Shown here one piece after another: positions 9,188 to 18,006 of a stretch of 64,000 nucleotides of DNA. The DNA is from Pseudomonas frederiksbergensis (lineage in GTDB: Bacteria; Pseudomonadota; Gammaproteobacteria; Pseudomonadales; Pseudomonadaceae): NCBI RefSeq assembly GCF_003732665.1, contig NZ_MOBP01000011.1:99524-163523 (forward strand). The letters run 5' to 3'. Both the position numbers and the translations under genes were made by a program. The notes beneath the pieces are model-generated. The model worked only from the letters and a program-made list of their open reading frames with translations, was not told where the DNA came from and searched no databases. Within the stretch, counting starts at the first letter, position 1; every line of letters begins with the position of its first letter.

Positions 9188-9859
9188 CTACTTGGATTTG
9201 AGTTTCAGATACGACTGATGCAGATCCGAAGCCCACCCATCGATCACGCTTTTGACGTCATCGGCCTTCATCACCTGGGTATCGTTCTCCAGCGGTTTGC
9301 CCGTGCCTTTGCGCACGACCTGGGCCACCACCGTGTTGTTGCCGCCATCGAGGAACACCGCCTCAGTGGCCAATGTGGTTTCCTGGTCACGAATCCCGCT
9401 GGCCGTGCTGACCGCCGCTGCCACCAACGCAACCGGGATCACTTCATAAGGCTTGAGGCCTTCGGTCTTGCTGCTGACCGCCGTAATCGCCGCACGCACC
9501 ACGATCACGCCAGGTCCCGGGCCGGTGGCCAATGGCAAGGATTTACCCAGTTCGCGCTTGAGCGCCTGGTCGTAATAACCGGTGATGCCGTTGAGGGTGG
9601 CCTGGGGGATTTTCACGGTGGGTTGCGGCTGCGGATAGAGCTGGGTCGGCTCGATGTAGACGCTGGTGAATTTATCGATTTTGAGTTTGGGGTCCATCCA
9701 GCGCATCACTTCGGCGCCCGAGGGCGACTTGGCTTCCTTGAGCTGGCTGTAGTCCTTGAGAAACCCGGAATACTGGTCGGGTTCGACCACTTTACTGGAG
9801 CAGCCGACCACGCCGATCGAGGCGATGCACAGTGTGCTCATCATTAACGCAAGCTTCAT
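9188..9859 (-). CDS. DUF3313-type lipoprotein
   Basis: The 223-residue protein has a lipoprotein signal peptide (MKLALMMSTLCIASIGVVGC, lipobox GVVG-C20) and a DUF3313-like body (SGFLKDYSQLKE, then LDGGNNTVVAQVVRKGTGKP near the C-terminus). Family members are secreted or outer-membrane-anchored lipoproteins of unknown function. Shine-Dalgarno AGGAG lies seven bases before the ATG. It is transcribed alone, divergently from the octaheme cytochrome gene with about 205 bp between the starts; that gap has a start-proximal AT-rich stretch (9900-9930) but no promoter I can assign confidently. Confidence 0.82.
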   Translation of the reverse strand: MKLALMMSTLCIASIGVVGCSSKVVEPDQYSGFLKDYSQLKEAKSPSGAEVMRWMDPKLKIDKFTSVYIEPTQLYPQPQPTVKIPQATLNGITGYYDQALKRELGKSLPLATGPGPGVIVVRAAITAVSSKTEGLKPYEVIPVALVAAAVSTASGIRDQETTLATEAVFLDGGNNTVVAQVVRKGTGKPLENDTQVMKADDVKSVIDGWASDLHQSYLKLKSK

Positions 9860-10064
9860 GCTGTAACTCCTGTAAGGGTCGAAAACGCGCCTAGGTAGTT
9901 ATAGCCAAATATCCATATTTTGCCGTCATCATCATCGAAGGTTCATCCAAGCCGGTGGCTCAGCGCACAACGCCTATTTGACAGACGCTTGCCATCCGGC
10001 AAAGCTGCATCGAGCTTCAAAGCGCGCCCTGAACGGCCAACGCACTCGGACTACGGAAGTCGCA

Positions 10065-12425
10065 ATGCCGAAGCATAAAAATAAAGGTGTAAACCTAAAC
10101 CCTGATGCGCAACCGACCCTGATTAACCGCTACCTGTTTCCCGTCACCATCGGTGTATTGCTGCTGGCCGTGGCGGCGATTGGCGGGTTTCTGTTCAGTA
10201 GCAGCGCGCCGGTGTCTGTGAAGCCTGCCCCTGTCAGCACGCCCATCGCTCAACCGGCCAAACCGGTGGTGGCCGCGGCGCCGGCGACGATGGTCGATGA
10301 GCAGCAATGCCAGGGCTGCCACACCGAGCAGGTCAAGGACTGGCAAGGTTCCCATCACCAATTGGCGATGCAACCGGCCACCGCCGACACGATGCTGGGG
10401 GACTTCAATAACGTCACCTTCAAGGCGGAAAAAGAGACCACCGTGTTCTCGCGCAAGGGTGACGATTTCTGGGTCAACACCCCGGGGATCGATGGCAAGA
10501 ATGCCGACTTCAAGGTCGCCTACACCTTCGGCATCGCGCCGCTGCAGCAATACCTGATCGAAGTGGGCGAAGGTCGGCTGCAAGCCCTCGGCGTGGCCTG
10601 GGATACGGAGAAGCACCAGTGGTTTCATCTGTATCCGGGCCTGGGGGTGAATTTCAAGAATCCGCTGCACTGGAGCAAGCCGAGCCAGAATGCCAATTTC
10701 ATGTGCGTCGAGTGCCATACCACCGGCTATAAACGCAATTTCGATGCGGCGAAAAATACGTTTGAGAGCCACTGGAACAGCCTCGGTGTCGGCTGCCAGG
10801 CGTGCCACGGTCCGGCGTCCAATCATCTGGAATGGACCGCGAAGAAAACCGATCTGATCCACGCCGGTTTTGCCGTCGACCTCAAGGACAAGAACGCCAC
10901 GGTCGAGCTCGAAACCTGCGCCCGCTGCCACTCGCGCCGTGCACCGTTGGGGGATGGCTACACCGTCGGCAAGCGCTTGATGGACGACTATCTGCCGAGC
11001 ACCTTGACCCGCGAACTGTATGCGCTGGACGGCAAGATCAAGGATGAGGTGTTCGAACACGGCTCCTTCGCCCAGAGCAAAATGTTCGATAAAGGCGTGC
11101 GTTGCAGCAACTGCCACAACCCCCACAGCACTGAACTCAAGGCCACCGGCAACGGCGTGTGCCTGCAATGCCACAACACCGCCAGCAAGACTGCGGTGGA
11201 AGGTGTGGATGGCAAGGGTTTGCTGGCGAAGAACTACGATTCCATCGAACACACCCGCCACACACCGGGTCAGCCGGGTTCGCAATGCGTGGATTGCCAC
11301 ATGCCGGGCAAGTTCTACATGGGCAATGACTTTCGGCATGACCACAGTTTCAGCATTCCCAACCCCGAGCGCGCAGCGAAACTCGGGACGCCGGATGCGT
11401 GCCTGACCTGCCATCAGGGCAAGGCCGGGGACACAATCACCGAGCAATTCAAACGGTGGAACACGGCCAATGCTTCACCGGTCCAGGCGCCCCGTTATGA
11501 CGAAAACCTGTGGCTGATCCGCAACGGTCAACCGGGCGCGGCGCAGGCCTTGTACGAGCAATTGCAACGCAGCAACCTACCGGCGATTCAACGGGCAACC
11601 CTGCTCGCCGAACTGCCGCTGTACCCCAGCGAGCAAGCGTTGAAACTGGCGACGGCAGACTTGAGCAACCCGGCGCCACAAGTGCGGGAAAGCGCGGTGC
11701 GGGCGATCAGTGCCTTCCTGCCGCCCCCGGAGCGTGCGCCGCTGTTGACGCCGCTACTGGGCGACCCGGTGAAAGCCGTAAGAATCGTCGCCGCCCGGGA
11801 CCTGTTGAGCGTGGCGCGCAACGGTTTGGGCAGCGCCCAGGCCAACTGGAACGCGGCCATCGCCGAATACGAGGAGGTGCAGCAAAGCCTGGCGGAACGG
11901 GCCGAGGCCAACCTCAACCTGGCGATGCTGTATCAGGCCAGCGGTCGCACTGAAGAAGTCGAACCGCTGCTGCGCTCGGCGCTGAAACGCGACCCGGACT
12001 TCTACCCGGCGCTGGTGACGTTGGTGCAATGGCTGGAGGCCAGTGGACGCGGTGCTGAGGCACAGGCGCTGCTGGAGCAGAGCGTCAAGGACCACCCGGA
12101 TGCGGCGCTGTTGCTGCACACCCAAGGCTTGTCACTGATTCGTGCGGGTAAAACCGCCCAGGCCATGCCGCTGCTGCACAAAGCCGCCGCGCTGAAACCC
12201 CAGAGCGCGCAATACGGCTATGTGCTGGCAGTGGCGCTGCATGACAGCGGCAAGGTGGATGAGGCCTGCGAGGAGCTGGAGCGGCTATTGAAAGTGCAAC
12301 CGGCCAATCGTAATGCGCGGTTGTCGTTGATCCAGTATTACCTGGAGAACGGCAAGGAGCCCAAGGCCCAGGTGTTGTTGCAGGGGTGGAAAAAAATGAA
12401 TATGGGGGATCCGGCGTTGAAATGA
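10065..12425 (+). CDS. Membrane-anchored octaheme c-type cytochrome with HEAT/TPR repeats
   Basis: The start MPKHKNKGVN at 10065 follows GGAAG; the product is 786 residues. A single N-terminal helix (about 24-46) anchors it in the inner membrane with the rest in the periplasm. Eight CXXCH heme-binding motifs are visible in order: CQGCH (82), CVECH, CQACH, CARCH, CSNCH, CLQCH, CVDCH and CLTCH. The C-terminal third has HEAT-like (VRESAVRAISAFLPPPERAP) and tetratricopeptide (LNLAMLYQASGRTEEVEPLL) repeats suited to protein contacts. The heme spacing recalls the cytochrome c554/NrfB type. Electron donor and acceptor are unknown. The combination with sulfatase and SpeE-like neighbours is unusual. 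Confidence 0.88.
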   Translation: MPKHKNKGVNLNPDAQPTLINRYLFPVTIGVLLLAVAAIGGFLFSSSAPVSVKPAPVSTPIAQPAKPVVAAAPATMVDEQQCQGCHTEQVKDWQGSHHQLAMQPATADTMLGDFNNVTFKAEKETTVFSRKGDDFWVNTPGIDGKNADFKVAYTFGIAPLQQYLIEVGEGRLQALGVAWDTEKHQWFHLYPGLGVNFKNPLHWSKPSQNANFMCVECHTTGYKRNFDAAKNTFESHWNSLGVGCQACHGPASNHLEWTAKKTDLIHAGFAVDLKDKNATVELETCARCHSRRAPLGDGYTVGKRLMDDYLPSTLTRELYALDGKIKDEVFEHGSFAQSKMFDKGVRCSNCHNPHSTELKATGNGVCLQCHNTASKTAVEGVDGKGLLAKNYDSIEHTRHTPGQPGSQCVDCHMPGKFYMGNDFRHDHSFSIPNPERAAKLGTPDACLTCHQGKAGDTITEQFKRWNTANASPVQAPRYDENLWLIRNGQPGAAQALYEQLQRSNLPAIQRATLLAELPLYPSEQALKLATADLSNPAPQVRESAVRAISAFLPPPERAPLLTPLLGDPVKAVRIVAARDLLSVARNGLGSAQANWNAAIAEYEEVQQSLAERAEANLNLAMLYQASGRTEEVEPLLRSALKRDPDFYPALVTLVQWLEASGRGAEAQALLEQSVKDHPDAALLLHTQGLSLIRAGKTAQAMPLLHKAAALKPQSAQYGYVLAVALHDSGKVDEACEELERLLKVQPANRNARLSLIQYYLENGKEPKAQVLLQGWKKMNMGDPALK

Positions 12426-12447
12426 TTGGGGGTTGATCCGACGGCCT

Positions 12448-12516
12448 CTTCGCGGGCAAGCCTCGCTCCTACAGGGGTTTGCGCAATCCTTGTAGGAGCG
12501 AGGCTTGCCCGCGAAG
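12448..12516. repeat. REPIN (GCCCGCGAA type)
   Basis: Inverted copies of the GAGCGAGGCTTGCCCGCGAA core are separated by a short spacer, between two convergent genes. Confidence 0.88.
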
Positions 12517-12553
12517 ACGTCAGCTCAACCAACCCAAATCTCTGGACCCATCA

Positions 12554-13549
12554 TCACCAGGACGACCCACTCTGCGCCGCCAACGCCCGCCGACTATTAG
12601 CCCGCATCGCCTTGATCAACGACACCGTCCCCACCAGCAAAATCGCCGCGCCAAACAAAAAGTCGATGTTGTACAACTGAAAATCCTGCAACGGCCCCAC
12701 CAGCAACACCCGCACCGCGCCAATCCCCACCAGCGTCGCAAGGAAGTCGATGCCCGGCTCGTCGCGATAAAACACGTGCATCAGCGGCAGGCAGATCACC
12801 AGCAGCAACAGCAAGACGATCACCTTGAACGAGCCCTTGCGCTCGACGCTGAACGCGCACTCGTTGGCGGCGTAAGGCTTGTAATCCTCATCGCGCACCA
12901 GCGGGGTTTTCTCGTTGATGTACTCCACGCGGTTGTACTTCTGGATCGGGGTGAAGGTGTTCGACATCTCCATCAGCGTGGTGATGTGGCGAAAGCGCAG
13001 GTCAATCCGCTCATTGCCCTTGAGGTAATACAGCACCGGTTTGTAACCGTAGCGGTAGGTGTCGAAGGGAAACTCGGTGGCCCGGCCCTGCACTCCGATG
13101 GGGCGCGAGTCCAGTTCGGCGAAGGCGCTTTTGTTGTCAGCGGCGAGGTTGCGGCTCAGGGGTTTGATCCGCACCTGTTCAAGGAAGACCGGCGTGGCGC
13201 CGAACGACCATTGCAACGGTTCCAGGCGCAGGCGCAGTTCGTTGCGGCCCAGGTCGTAGCGATTGAAGGTGCGCTCGGACACGATGATCGAGCCGCCGAG
13301 CATGAACTCACCACGCAGGTTGTTGGTGATGCGCAGGGTCAGTTGATCCTTGCCCAGGGACAACGCATCGGCCGACGGCGGCGTGCCACACCAGGCGATG
13401 CTGTCATAGGCCCCGCCCAACTGTCCGCCACGGTTTTCCTGGAACACGTAAAAATAGCCAGCCCACAGGGTCAGCATCAGCAGAAATGCCGTCAGCCCCA
13501 AAATCTTCTTGCCGAAACTCACAGCGCCAGACTCCCTTCTTGATTTCAT
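12554..13549 (-). CDS. Uncharacterised membrane protein
   Basis: From MKSRRESGAVSFGKK (ATG at 13549, AGG about ten bases upstream) the product is 331 residues; the upstream extension of the frame overlaps a repeat and is not expected to be translated. One helix near the N-terminus (ILGLTAFLLMLTLWAGYFYVF) is followed by a roughly 190-residue soluble beta-rich domain with conserved-looking cysteines (IAWCGTPP, AANECAF). Three C-terminal helices follow (VIVLLLLLVICLPLM; LVGIGAVRVLLVG; FLFGAAILLVGTVSLI). I do not recognise the family. It is monocistronic between two repeats. Confidence 0.75.
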   Translation of the reverse strand: MKSRRESGAVSFGKKILGLTAFLLMLTLWAGYFYVFQENRGGQLGGAYDSIAWCGTPPSADALSLGKDQLTLRITNNLRGEFMLGGSIIVSERTFNRYDLGRNELRLRLEPLQWSFGATPVFLEQVRIKPLSRNLAADNKSAFAELDSRPIGVQGRATEFPFDTYRYGYKPVLYYLKGNERIDLRFRHITTLMEMSNTFTPIQKYNRVEYINEKTPLVRDEDYKPYAANECAFSVERKGSFKVIVLLLLLVICLPLMHVFYRDEPGIDFLATLVGIGAVRVLLVGPLQDFQLYNIDFLFGAAILLVGTVSLIKAMRANSRRALAAQSGSSW

Positions 13550-13613
13550 CCATGCAGCCTGAAAACCGGCTGAGTGCGCGGACTCTACCAAAATGCCATC
13601 AACCGCCAAAGCA

Positions 13614-13689
13614 AAAAGATCGCAGCCTTCGGCAACTCCTACAGGTGTACTCATTCCCCTGTAGGAACTGCCGAAGGCTGCGATCTTTT
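13614..13689. repeat. Palindromic intergenic repeat (CTGCGATC type)
   Basis: Perfectly matching 28-32 bp arms beginning AAAAGATCGCAGCCTTCGG and ending CCGAAGGCTGCGATCTTTT are separated by about 12 bp. This is a third palindrome family in the window, lying between two minus-strand genes, and could act as a transcript-end hairpin. Confidence 0.85.
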
Positions 13690-13702
13690 GATCTTGCTGT
13701 GT

Positions 13703-14182
13703 TTACCGACGTCGGAATAATGGCCGCGGCTCAATCACCGACCGCCCATACAACACGCTCATCCCGGCCAGTCCCTTCAACGCATCTTCAGCCGACTTGT
13801 CCTCGCGCACCGCAAAACTGTCAAACCCGCATTGCCGCATATGGCTCAACTGATCCCGCAGCACATCGCCAATCGCTCGCAGTTCACCGGTCCAGCCCAG
13901 CCGCGTGCGCAGCAGATAAGCCTGGCTATACCCGCGACCGTCCCGAAAACTCGGAAAATCCAGGGCAATCAGCGGCAGCAGGTTGAAGCAGGATTTCAGG
14001 CATTCAACCTCATCGTCCGGCCCCAACCAAACGCCGTGTCGCGTCGGGTCATCGAGCCAGCGGGCCAACGGCAGAATCAACCGCCCCGAAGGCAAGTCGA
14101 CGTCAACCTCCCGCACCAGCGTCCACGTGTCATCAAGATCAACCCGCGCCACACCCTCCTCCAGCCGCAACAGATTGTTCAT
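13703..14182 (-). CDS. DUF934 protein, partner of the sulfite/nitrite reductase
   Basis: The 159-residue protein starts MNNLLRLEEG at 14182, overlapping the reductase stop by four bases (ATGA). It matches the DUF934 family, small soluble proteins encoded next to CysI-type reductases (DLPSGRLILPLARW; IALDFPSFRDGRGYSQAYLLR; FDSFAVRED). DUF934 proteins are thought to help sulfite reduction, but the biochemistry is not settled. In P. aeruginosa the equivalent gene (PA4129) belongs to a cyanide-inducible cluster with an orphan ccoN, as here. Confidence 0.85.
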   Translation of the reverse strand: MNNLLRLEEGVARVDLDDTWTLVREVDVDLPSGRLILPLARWLDDPTRHGVWLGPDDEVECLKSCFNLLPLIALDFPSFRDGRGYSQAYLLRTRLGWTGELRAIGDVLRDQLSHMRQCGFDSFAVREDKSAEDALKGLAGMSVLYGRSVIEPRPLFRRR

Positions 14183-15852
14183 AGCGTCGCTTCCCGCACT
14201 TTCTGGTAAATCCGTTCCTTGAACGGCTCCAGGCCAATGCGCTGCACGGTATCGACGAACAGTTCCTCGCTCTCGCGGTAACGCACGAAGGTGCCGATGA
14301 TGCCCTCGATCACATCCGGTACTTCGGCGGCGCTGAAGGACGGGCCGATAACCTTGCCCAACGCACTGTGTCTGCCCTGGGCGCCGCCGAGGGTGATCTG
14401 ATACCACTCGCTGCCGTTCTTATCCACGCCGAGAATGCCAATGTTGCCGATGTGGTGGTGGCCGCAGGCGTTCATGCAGCCGGAGATATTGAGGCTGATG
14501 TCGCCCAGGTCGTGCAGGTAGTCCAAGTCTTCGAATCGACCCTGAATCGCTTGGGCAATGGGGATCGACTTGGCATTGGCCAGGGCGCAAAAGTCGCCGC
14601 CGGGACAGGCGATGATGTCGGTCAACAAGCCAATATTGGCGCTGCCCAGCCCTTGATCGCAGGCCAGGCACCACAGTACATAGAGGTCGGATTTGGTCAC
14701 GTCCGGCAGCACGATGTTCTGCTCGTGGGCGATGCGAATTTCGCCGAAACCGAACTGCTCGGACCAGTCCGCCACCGCTTCCATCTGCTCGGCGGTGACG
14801 TCCCCCGGCGGTGAAGCGATGCCGGGTTTGGTCGAGAGCACCACGCTGGCGTACCCCGGCACTTTGTGCGGTTGCACATTGCGCGCGACCCAACGAGCGA
14901 ACGCCGGGTTCTGCGCCAGGCGTGTGCCGAAATCCAGGTCGGTGCCGGCCAGCGCTTGATACACCGGCGGCACGAAGGCACTGGCCACCCGTTCGTACTC
15001 AACCTCAGTCAATTGCGCCGGGCCGTCCTTGAGGTGCTGCCACTCCTCCTCCACTTCCTGGGCGAAGGCGTCGATGCCCAGGGCTTTGACCAGGATCTTG
15101 ATCCGCGCCTTGTACTTGTTGTCCCGCCGACCGTGGCGGTTGTAGACCCGTAGCACCGCCTCGACATAAGACAGCAAGTGCTGCCACGGCAAGCCTTCGC
15201 GAATCTGCAAACCGAGGATCGGCGTACGCCCCAGTCCACCGCCGACGATCACCCGCAGCAGCATTTGCCCCTCGCTGCCGGGATAAAGGTAAAGGCCGAT
15301 GTCATGCATCATGATCGCCGCGCGGTCTTGCTTGGCCGAGCAGATGGCGATCTTGAACTTGCGTGGCAGAAACAGGAATTCCGGGTTGATGGTCGACCAT
15401 TGCCGAAGGATTTCCGCCAGGGGCCGCGGGTCGATCAACTCGTCCGCCGCGACCCCGGCGAAGGCTTCAGTGGTGATGTTGCGCACGCAGTTGCCGGAGG
15501 TCTGGATCGCGTGCATTTCCACCTGGGCCAGGCGTTCGAGGATGTCCGGCACCTGGGCCAGTTCGATCCAGTTGAACTGCATGTTCTGCCGGGTGGTGAA
15601 GTGGCCGTAGCCGCGATCGTAATCCCGGGCGATGCTCGCCAGGGTGCGCATCTGCCCGGCGCTCAAGGTGCCATAGGGGATGGCGACCCGCAGCATGTAG
15701 GCGTGCTTTTGCATGTAGAGGCCATTTTGTAGACGCAGGGGCAGGAATTCTTCTTCGCTCAGCTCACCGGCCGTGAAGCGCTCGACCTGGTCGCGAAACT
15801 GCGCGACCCGCTCGAACACCAGCGCCCGGTCATAGTCGTCGTACTGATACAT
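14179..15852 (-). CDS. cysI: Siroheme/4Fe-4S sulfite (or nitrite) reductase
   Basis: From MYQYDDYDRALVFERV (ATG 15852, GAGAGG upstream) the product is 557 residues, the length of single-subunit ferredoxin-type reductases. The cofactor site is intact: CPGGDFC followed by SGCMNACGHHHIGNIG supplies the four cysteines that hold the 4Fe-4S cluster and siroheme. The N-terminal half contains two ferrodoxin-like siroheme-binding repeats (FTTRQNMQFNW; TSGNCVRNI). Reaction: six-electron reduction of sulfite to sulfide or nitrite to ammonia. It is cotranscribed with DUF934 and divergent from ccoN; this context (PA4130-like) suggests a role under cyanide or low-oxygen conditions besides cysteine synthesis. 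The symbol is by homology class. Confidence 0.87.
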   Translation of the reverse strand: MYQYDDYDRALVFERVAQFRDQVERFTAGELSEEEFLPLRLQNGLYMQKHAYMLRVAIPYGTLSAGQMRTLASIARDYDRGYGHFTTRQNMQFNWIELAQVPDILERLAQVEMHAIQTSGNCVRNITTEAFAGVAADELIDPRPLAEILRQWSTINPEFLFLPRKFKIAICSAKQDRAAIMMHDIGLYLYPGSEGQMLLRVIVGGGLGRTPILGLQIREGLPWQHLLSYVEAVLRVYNRHGRRDNKYKARIKILVKALGIDAFAQEVEEEWQHLKDGPAQLTEVEYERVASAFVPPVYQALAGTDLDFGTRLAQNPAFARWVARNVQPHKVPGYASVVLSTKPGIASPPGDVTAEQMEAVADWSEQFGFGEIRIAHEQNIVLPDVTKSDLYVLWCLACDQGLGSANIGLLTDIIACPGGDFCALANAKSIPIAQAIQGRFEDLDYLHDLGDISLNISGCMNACGHHHIGNIGILGVDKNGSEWYQITLGGAQGRHSALGKVIGPSFSAAEVPDVIEGIIGTFVRYRESEELFVDTVQRIGLEPFKERIYQKVREATL

Positions 15853-16230
15853 GTGGTGGCCTCTCATCAGGGTTGGGCACAAAACGTGTGGGAGCGGGCT
15901 TGCTCGCGAAAGCGGTGGGTCAGGCGATATCCATGTTGACTGTGCCGCCCTCTTCGCGAGCAAGCCCGCTCCCACAGGGATTGCGCCGGGAGTCGGGCTC
16001 TGCGGCCCGTTTTCGATGGGGCGACTATGAACCTGCGGCGCAGCGCGTTACAGACCCACCTGAAACCTTAAAAACCGTATCAGAGCGCGGCAGATGGCCG
16101 CAGGCATGCCTCATATCTGATCCGCATAAATCGAGTTTTCCTGAGTCTGTTTTGTTTCCAGCAGGGTTTCTACAGTGCATCCCATGCCAGACCGGGTGGC
16201 CTGGCAAGACTTTGCATGGATGAACTGACC
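15853..16230. promoter_or_regulatory. Divergent intergenic region between cysI and ccoN, with a REPIN
   Basis: This 378-bp gap must carry both divergent promoters. Bases 15888-15977 are a REPIN of the GAGCGGGCTTGCTCGCGAA family. The remaining part (about 16050-16225) is more AT-rich. I looked for an Anr/FNR box (TTGAT-N4-ATCAA) and found none, although the P. aeruginosa counterpart is oxygen/cyanide-regulated. No MpaR-type regulator gene is present. Confidence 0.6.
15888..15977. repeat. REPIN (GCTCGCGAA type)
   Basis: Inverted copies of the GAGCGGGCTTGCTCGCGAA core flank a spacer of about 45 bp, upstream of cysI. Confidence 0.9.
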
Positions 16231-17658
16231 ATGAGCACAGCAACAATCGGACAGGCTTACAACTATAAGGTCGTCCGCCAATTCGTCGTGGCAACCATTG
16301 TCTGGGGTGTGATCGGCATGGCCATGGGCGTGTGGATCGCCTCGCAACTGGTGTGGCCCGAGATGAACCTCGACCTGCCGTGGACCACCTTCGGCCGTTT
16401 GCGTCCGCTGCACACCAGCCTGGTGATTTTCGGTTTCGCCGGCAGCGCGCAATTCGCGGCCAGTTATTACGCGGTGCAGCGCACCTGCCAGGTGCGGCTG
16501 TACTCGGACACCCTCGCCGCGTTCACCTTCTGGGGCTGGCAATCGGTGATCGTGATCATGCTGATCAGCCTGCCGCTAGGCTACACCACCACCAAGGAAT
16601 ACGCCGAGATCGAGTTCTCCGGCGCGGTGTGGATGACCGTGGTGTGGGTCGCCTACGCCATCGTGTTCTTCACCACGGTGGTGCAGCGCAAGACCAAGCA
16701 CATCTATGTCGGCAACTGGTTTTTCGGCGCGTTCATCGTGGTGATCGCCATGCTGCACGTGGTCAATCACCTGTCGATTCCGGTGGGCTGGTTCAAGTCC
16801 TACCCGGTGTATTCCGGGGCCACCGACGCCATGGTGCAGTGGTGGTACGGGCACAATGCGGTGGGCTTCTTCCTGACCACCGGGTTCCTGGGGATGATGT
16901 ATTACTTCGTGCCCAAACAAGTGGGGCGGCCGGTGTATTCCTACCGGTTGTCGATCGTGCATTTCTGGGCACTGATCACCCTGTACATCTGGGCGGGTCC
17001 GCACCACTTGCACTACACGGCGCTGCCGGACTGGGCGCAGTCCCTCGGCATGGCGATGTCGCTGATCCTGCTGGCGCCGAGCTGGGGCGGGATGATCAAC
17101 GGCATGATGACGCTCTCGGGCGCGTGGCATAAGTTGCGCACCGACCCGATCTTGCGCTTTCTCGTACTGTCCCTGGCGTTCTACGGCATGTCGACGTTCG
17201 AGGGGCCGATGATGGCGATCAAAACCGTCAACGCCCTCTCCCACTACACCGACTGGACCATCGGCCACGTCCACGCCGGCGCCCTCGGTTGGGTGGCGAT
17301 GATCACCTTCGGCGCGATCTACCACATGGTGCCAAAGGTCTTCGGCCGCCCGCAGATGCACAGCATCGGCCTGATCAACGCGCACTTCTGGTTGGCGACC
17401 ATCGGCACCGTGCTCTACATCGCCTCGATGTGGGTCAACGGCATCACCCAGGGCCTGATGTGGCGCGCAATCAACGACGACGGCACGCTGACCTATTCCT
17501 TCGTCGAAGCCTTGCAGGCCAGCCATCCGGGCTACGTGGTGCGGTTCACCGGCGGCGTGTTCTTCCTCAGCGGCATGCTGCTGATGGCGTACAACACCTG
17601 GCGCACCGTACGGGTGGCGGACGTGGCGATGGCTGAGCGCGAAGCGCAGATTGCGTGA
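16231..17658 (+). CDS. ccoN: Orphan cbb3-type cytochrome c oxidase subunit I (CcoN)
   Basis: The 475-residue product starts MSTATIGQAYNYKVVRQF, which aligns with known CcoN N-termini; an ATG 15 bases upstream (16216) is the alternative. Twelve hydrophobic helices are visible. Heme and CuB ligands are present: LRPLHTS (low-spin heme b), WWYGHNAVGFF (CuB His), WAGPHHLHYTALPDW (CuB His pair) and IGHVHAGALGW (heme b3 and b). It is the catalytic subunit that reduces oxygen in the inner membrane. No ccoO or ccoP is in this cluster, so it probably assembles with subunits encoded elsewhere. That fits CcoN4 of P. aeruginosa, linked to growth with cyanide and in biofilms. The neighbouring cysI/DUF934 pair supports this. 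Confidence 0.9.
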   Translation: MSTATIGQAYNYKVVRQFVVATIVWGVIGMAMGVWIASQLVWPEMNLDLPWTTFGRLRPLHTSLVIFGFAGSAQFAASYYAVQRTCQVRLYSDTLAAFTFWGWQSVIVIMLISLPLGYTTTKEYAEIEFSGAVWMTVVWVAYAIVFFTTVVQRKTKHIYVGNWFFGAFIVVIAMLHVVNHLSIPVGWFKSYPVYSGATDAMVQWWYGHNAVGFFLTTGFLGMMYYFVPKQVGRPVYSYRLSIVHFWALITLYIWAGPHHLHYTALPDWAQSLGMAMSLILLAPSWGGMINGMMTLSGAWHKLRTDPILRFLVLSLAFYGMSTFEGPMMAIKTVNALSHYTDWTIGHVHAGALGWVAMITFGAIYHMVPKVFGRPQMHSIGLINAHFWLATIGTVLYIASMWVNGITQGLMWRAINDDGTLTYSFVEALQASHPGYVVRFTGGVFFLSGMLLMAYNTWRTVRVADVAMAEREAQIA

Positions 17659-17666
17659 GGGTCGGA

Positions 17667-17888
17667 ATGATGGAAATGCTGTTGAATCTGTTTGGCGTCG
17701 TGGGGTTTTGGCTGGCGATCGAGTATTGCCTGAAGCATCAGACGCCCGAGAGCCTGGAGGATGCGAGCCTGATGCCGTTCGCCGATGACCCGGAAGTGGC
17801 GAAGCGGGTGGAATTGGCAACGGGGAAGAAGGTGAAAGCGGTGGCGCCGGAAGAGGCGAAGCCGGGGTGGGGCAACCTCGAGGTCTGA
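17667..17888 (+). CDS. CcoQ-like small membrane protein
   Basis: The 73-residue product starts MMEMLLNLFGVVGFW at 17667, preceded by GAGGGTCGGA; a GTG start four codons upstream is possible. One membrane helix near the N-terminus (LFGVVGFWLAIEYCL) is followed by an acidic, then basic, soluble tail. Position (eight bases after ccoN), size and topology match the CcoQ-type peptide that accompanies orphan ccoN genes (compare PA4134). Its sequence is not a typical CcoQ, so the role in oxidase stability is inferred. Confidence 0.75.
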   Translation: MMEMLLNLFGVVGFWLAIEYCLKHQTPESLEDASLMPFADDPEVAKRVELATGKKVKAVAPEEAKPGWGNLEV

Positions 17889-17907
17889 TACAAACACCAA
17901 TCCCCCT

Positions 17908-17997
17908 GTGGGAGCGGGCTTGCTCGCGAAGAGGGAGTGTCAGTCAACAAGGTTGTGACTGATACACCGCTTTCGCGAGCAAGCCCGCTCCCACAGG
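17908..17997. repeat. REPIN (GCTCGCGAA type)
   Basis: Inverted GAGCGGGCTTGCTCGCGAA cores lie between convergent genes, ending ten bases before the downstream stop codon. Confidence 0.9.
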
Positions 17998-18006
17998 TGT
18001 TATGTG

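Noticed and set aside
10095..11447. A 450-codon antisense frame inside the octaheme cytochrome gene
   Set aside because: The plus strand encodes eight heme motifs and repeats; the reverse frame has shadow composition.
15853..16230. Anr/FNR box upstream of ccoN
   Set aside because: No TTGAT-N4-ATCAA or a close match is readable in the gap.
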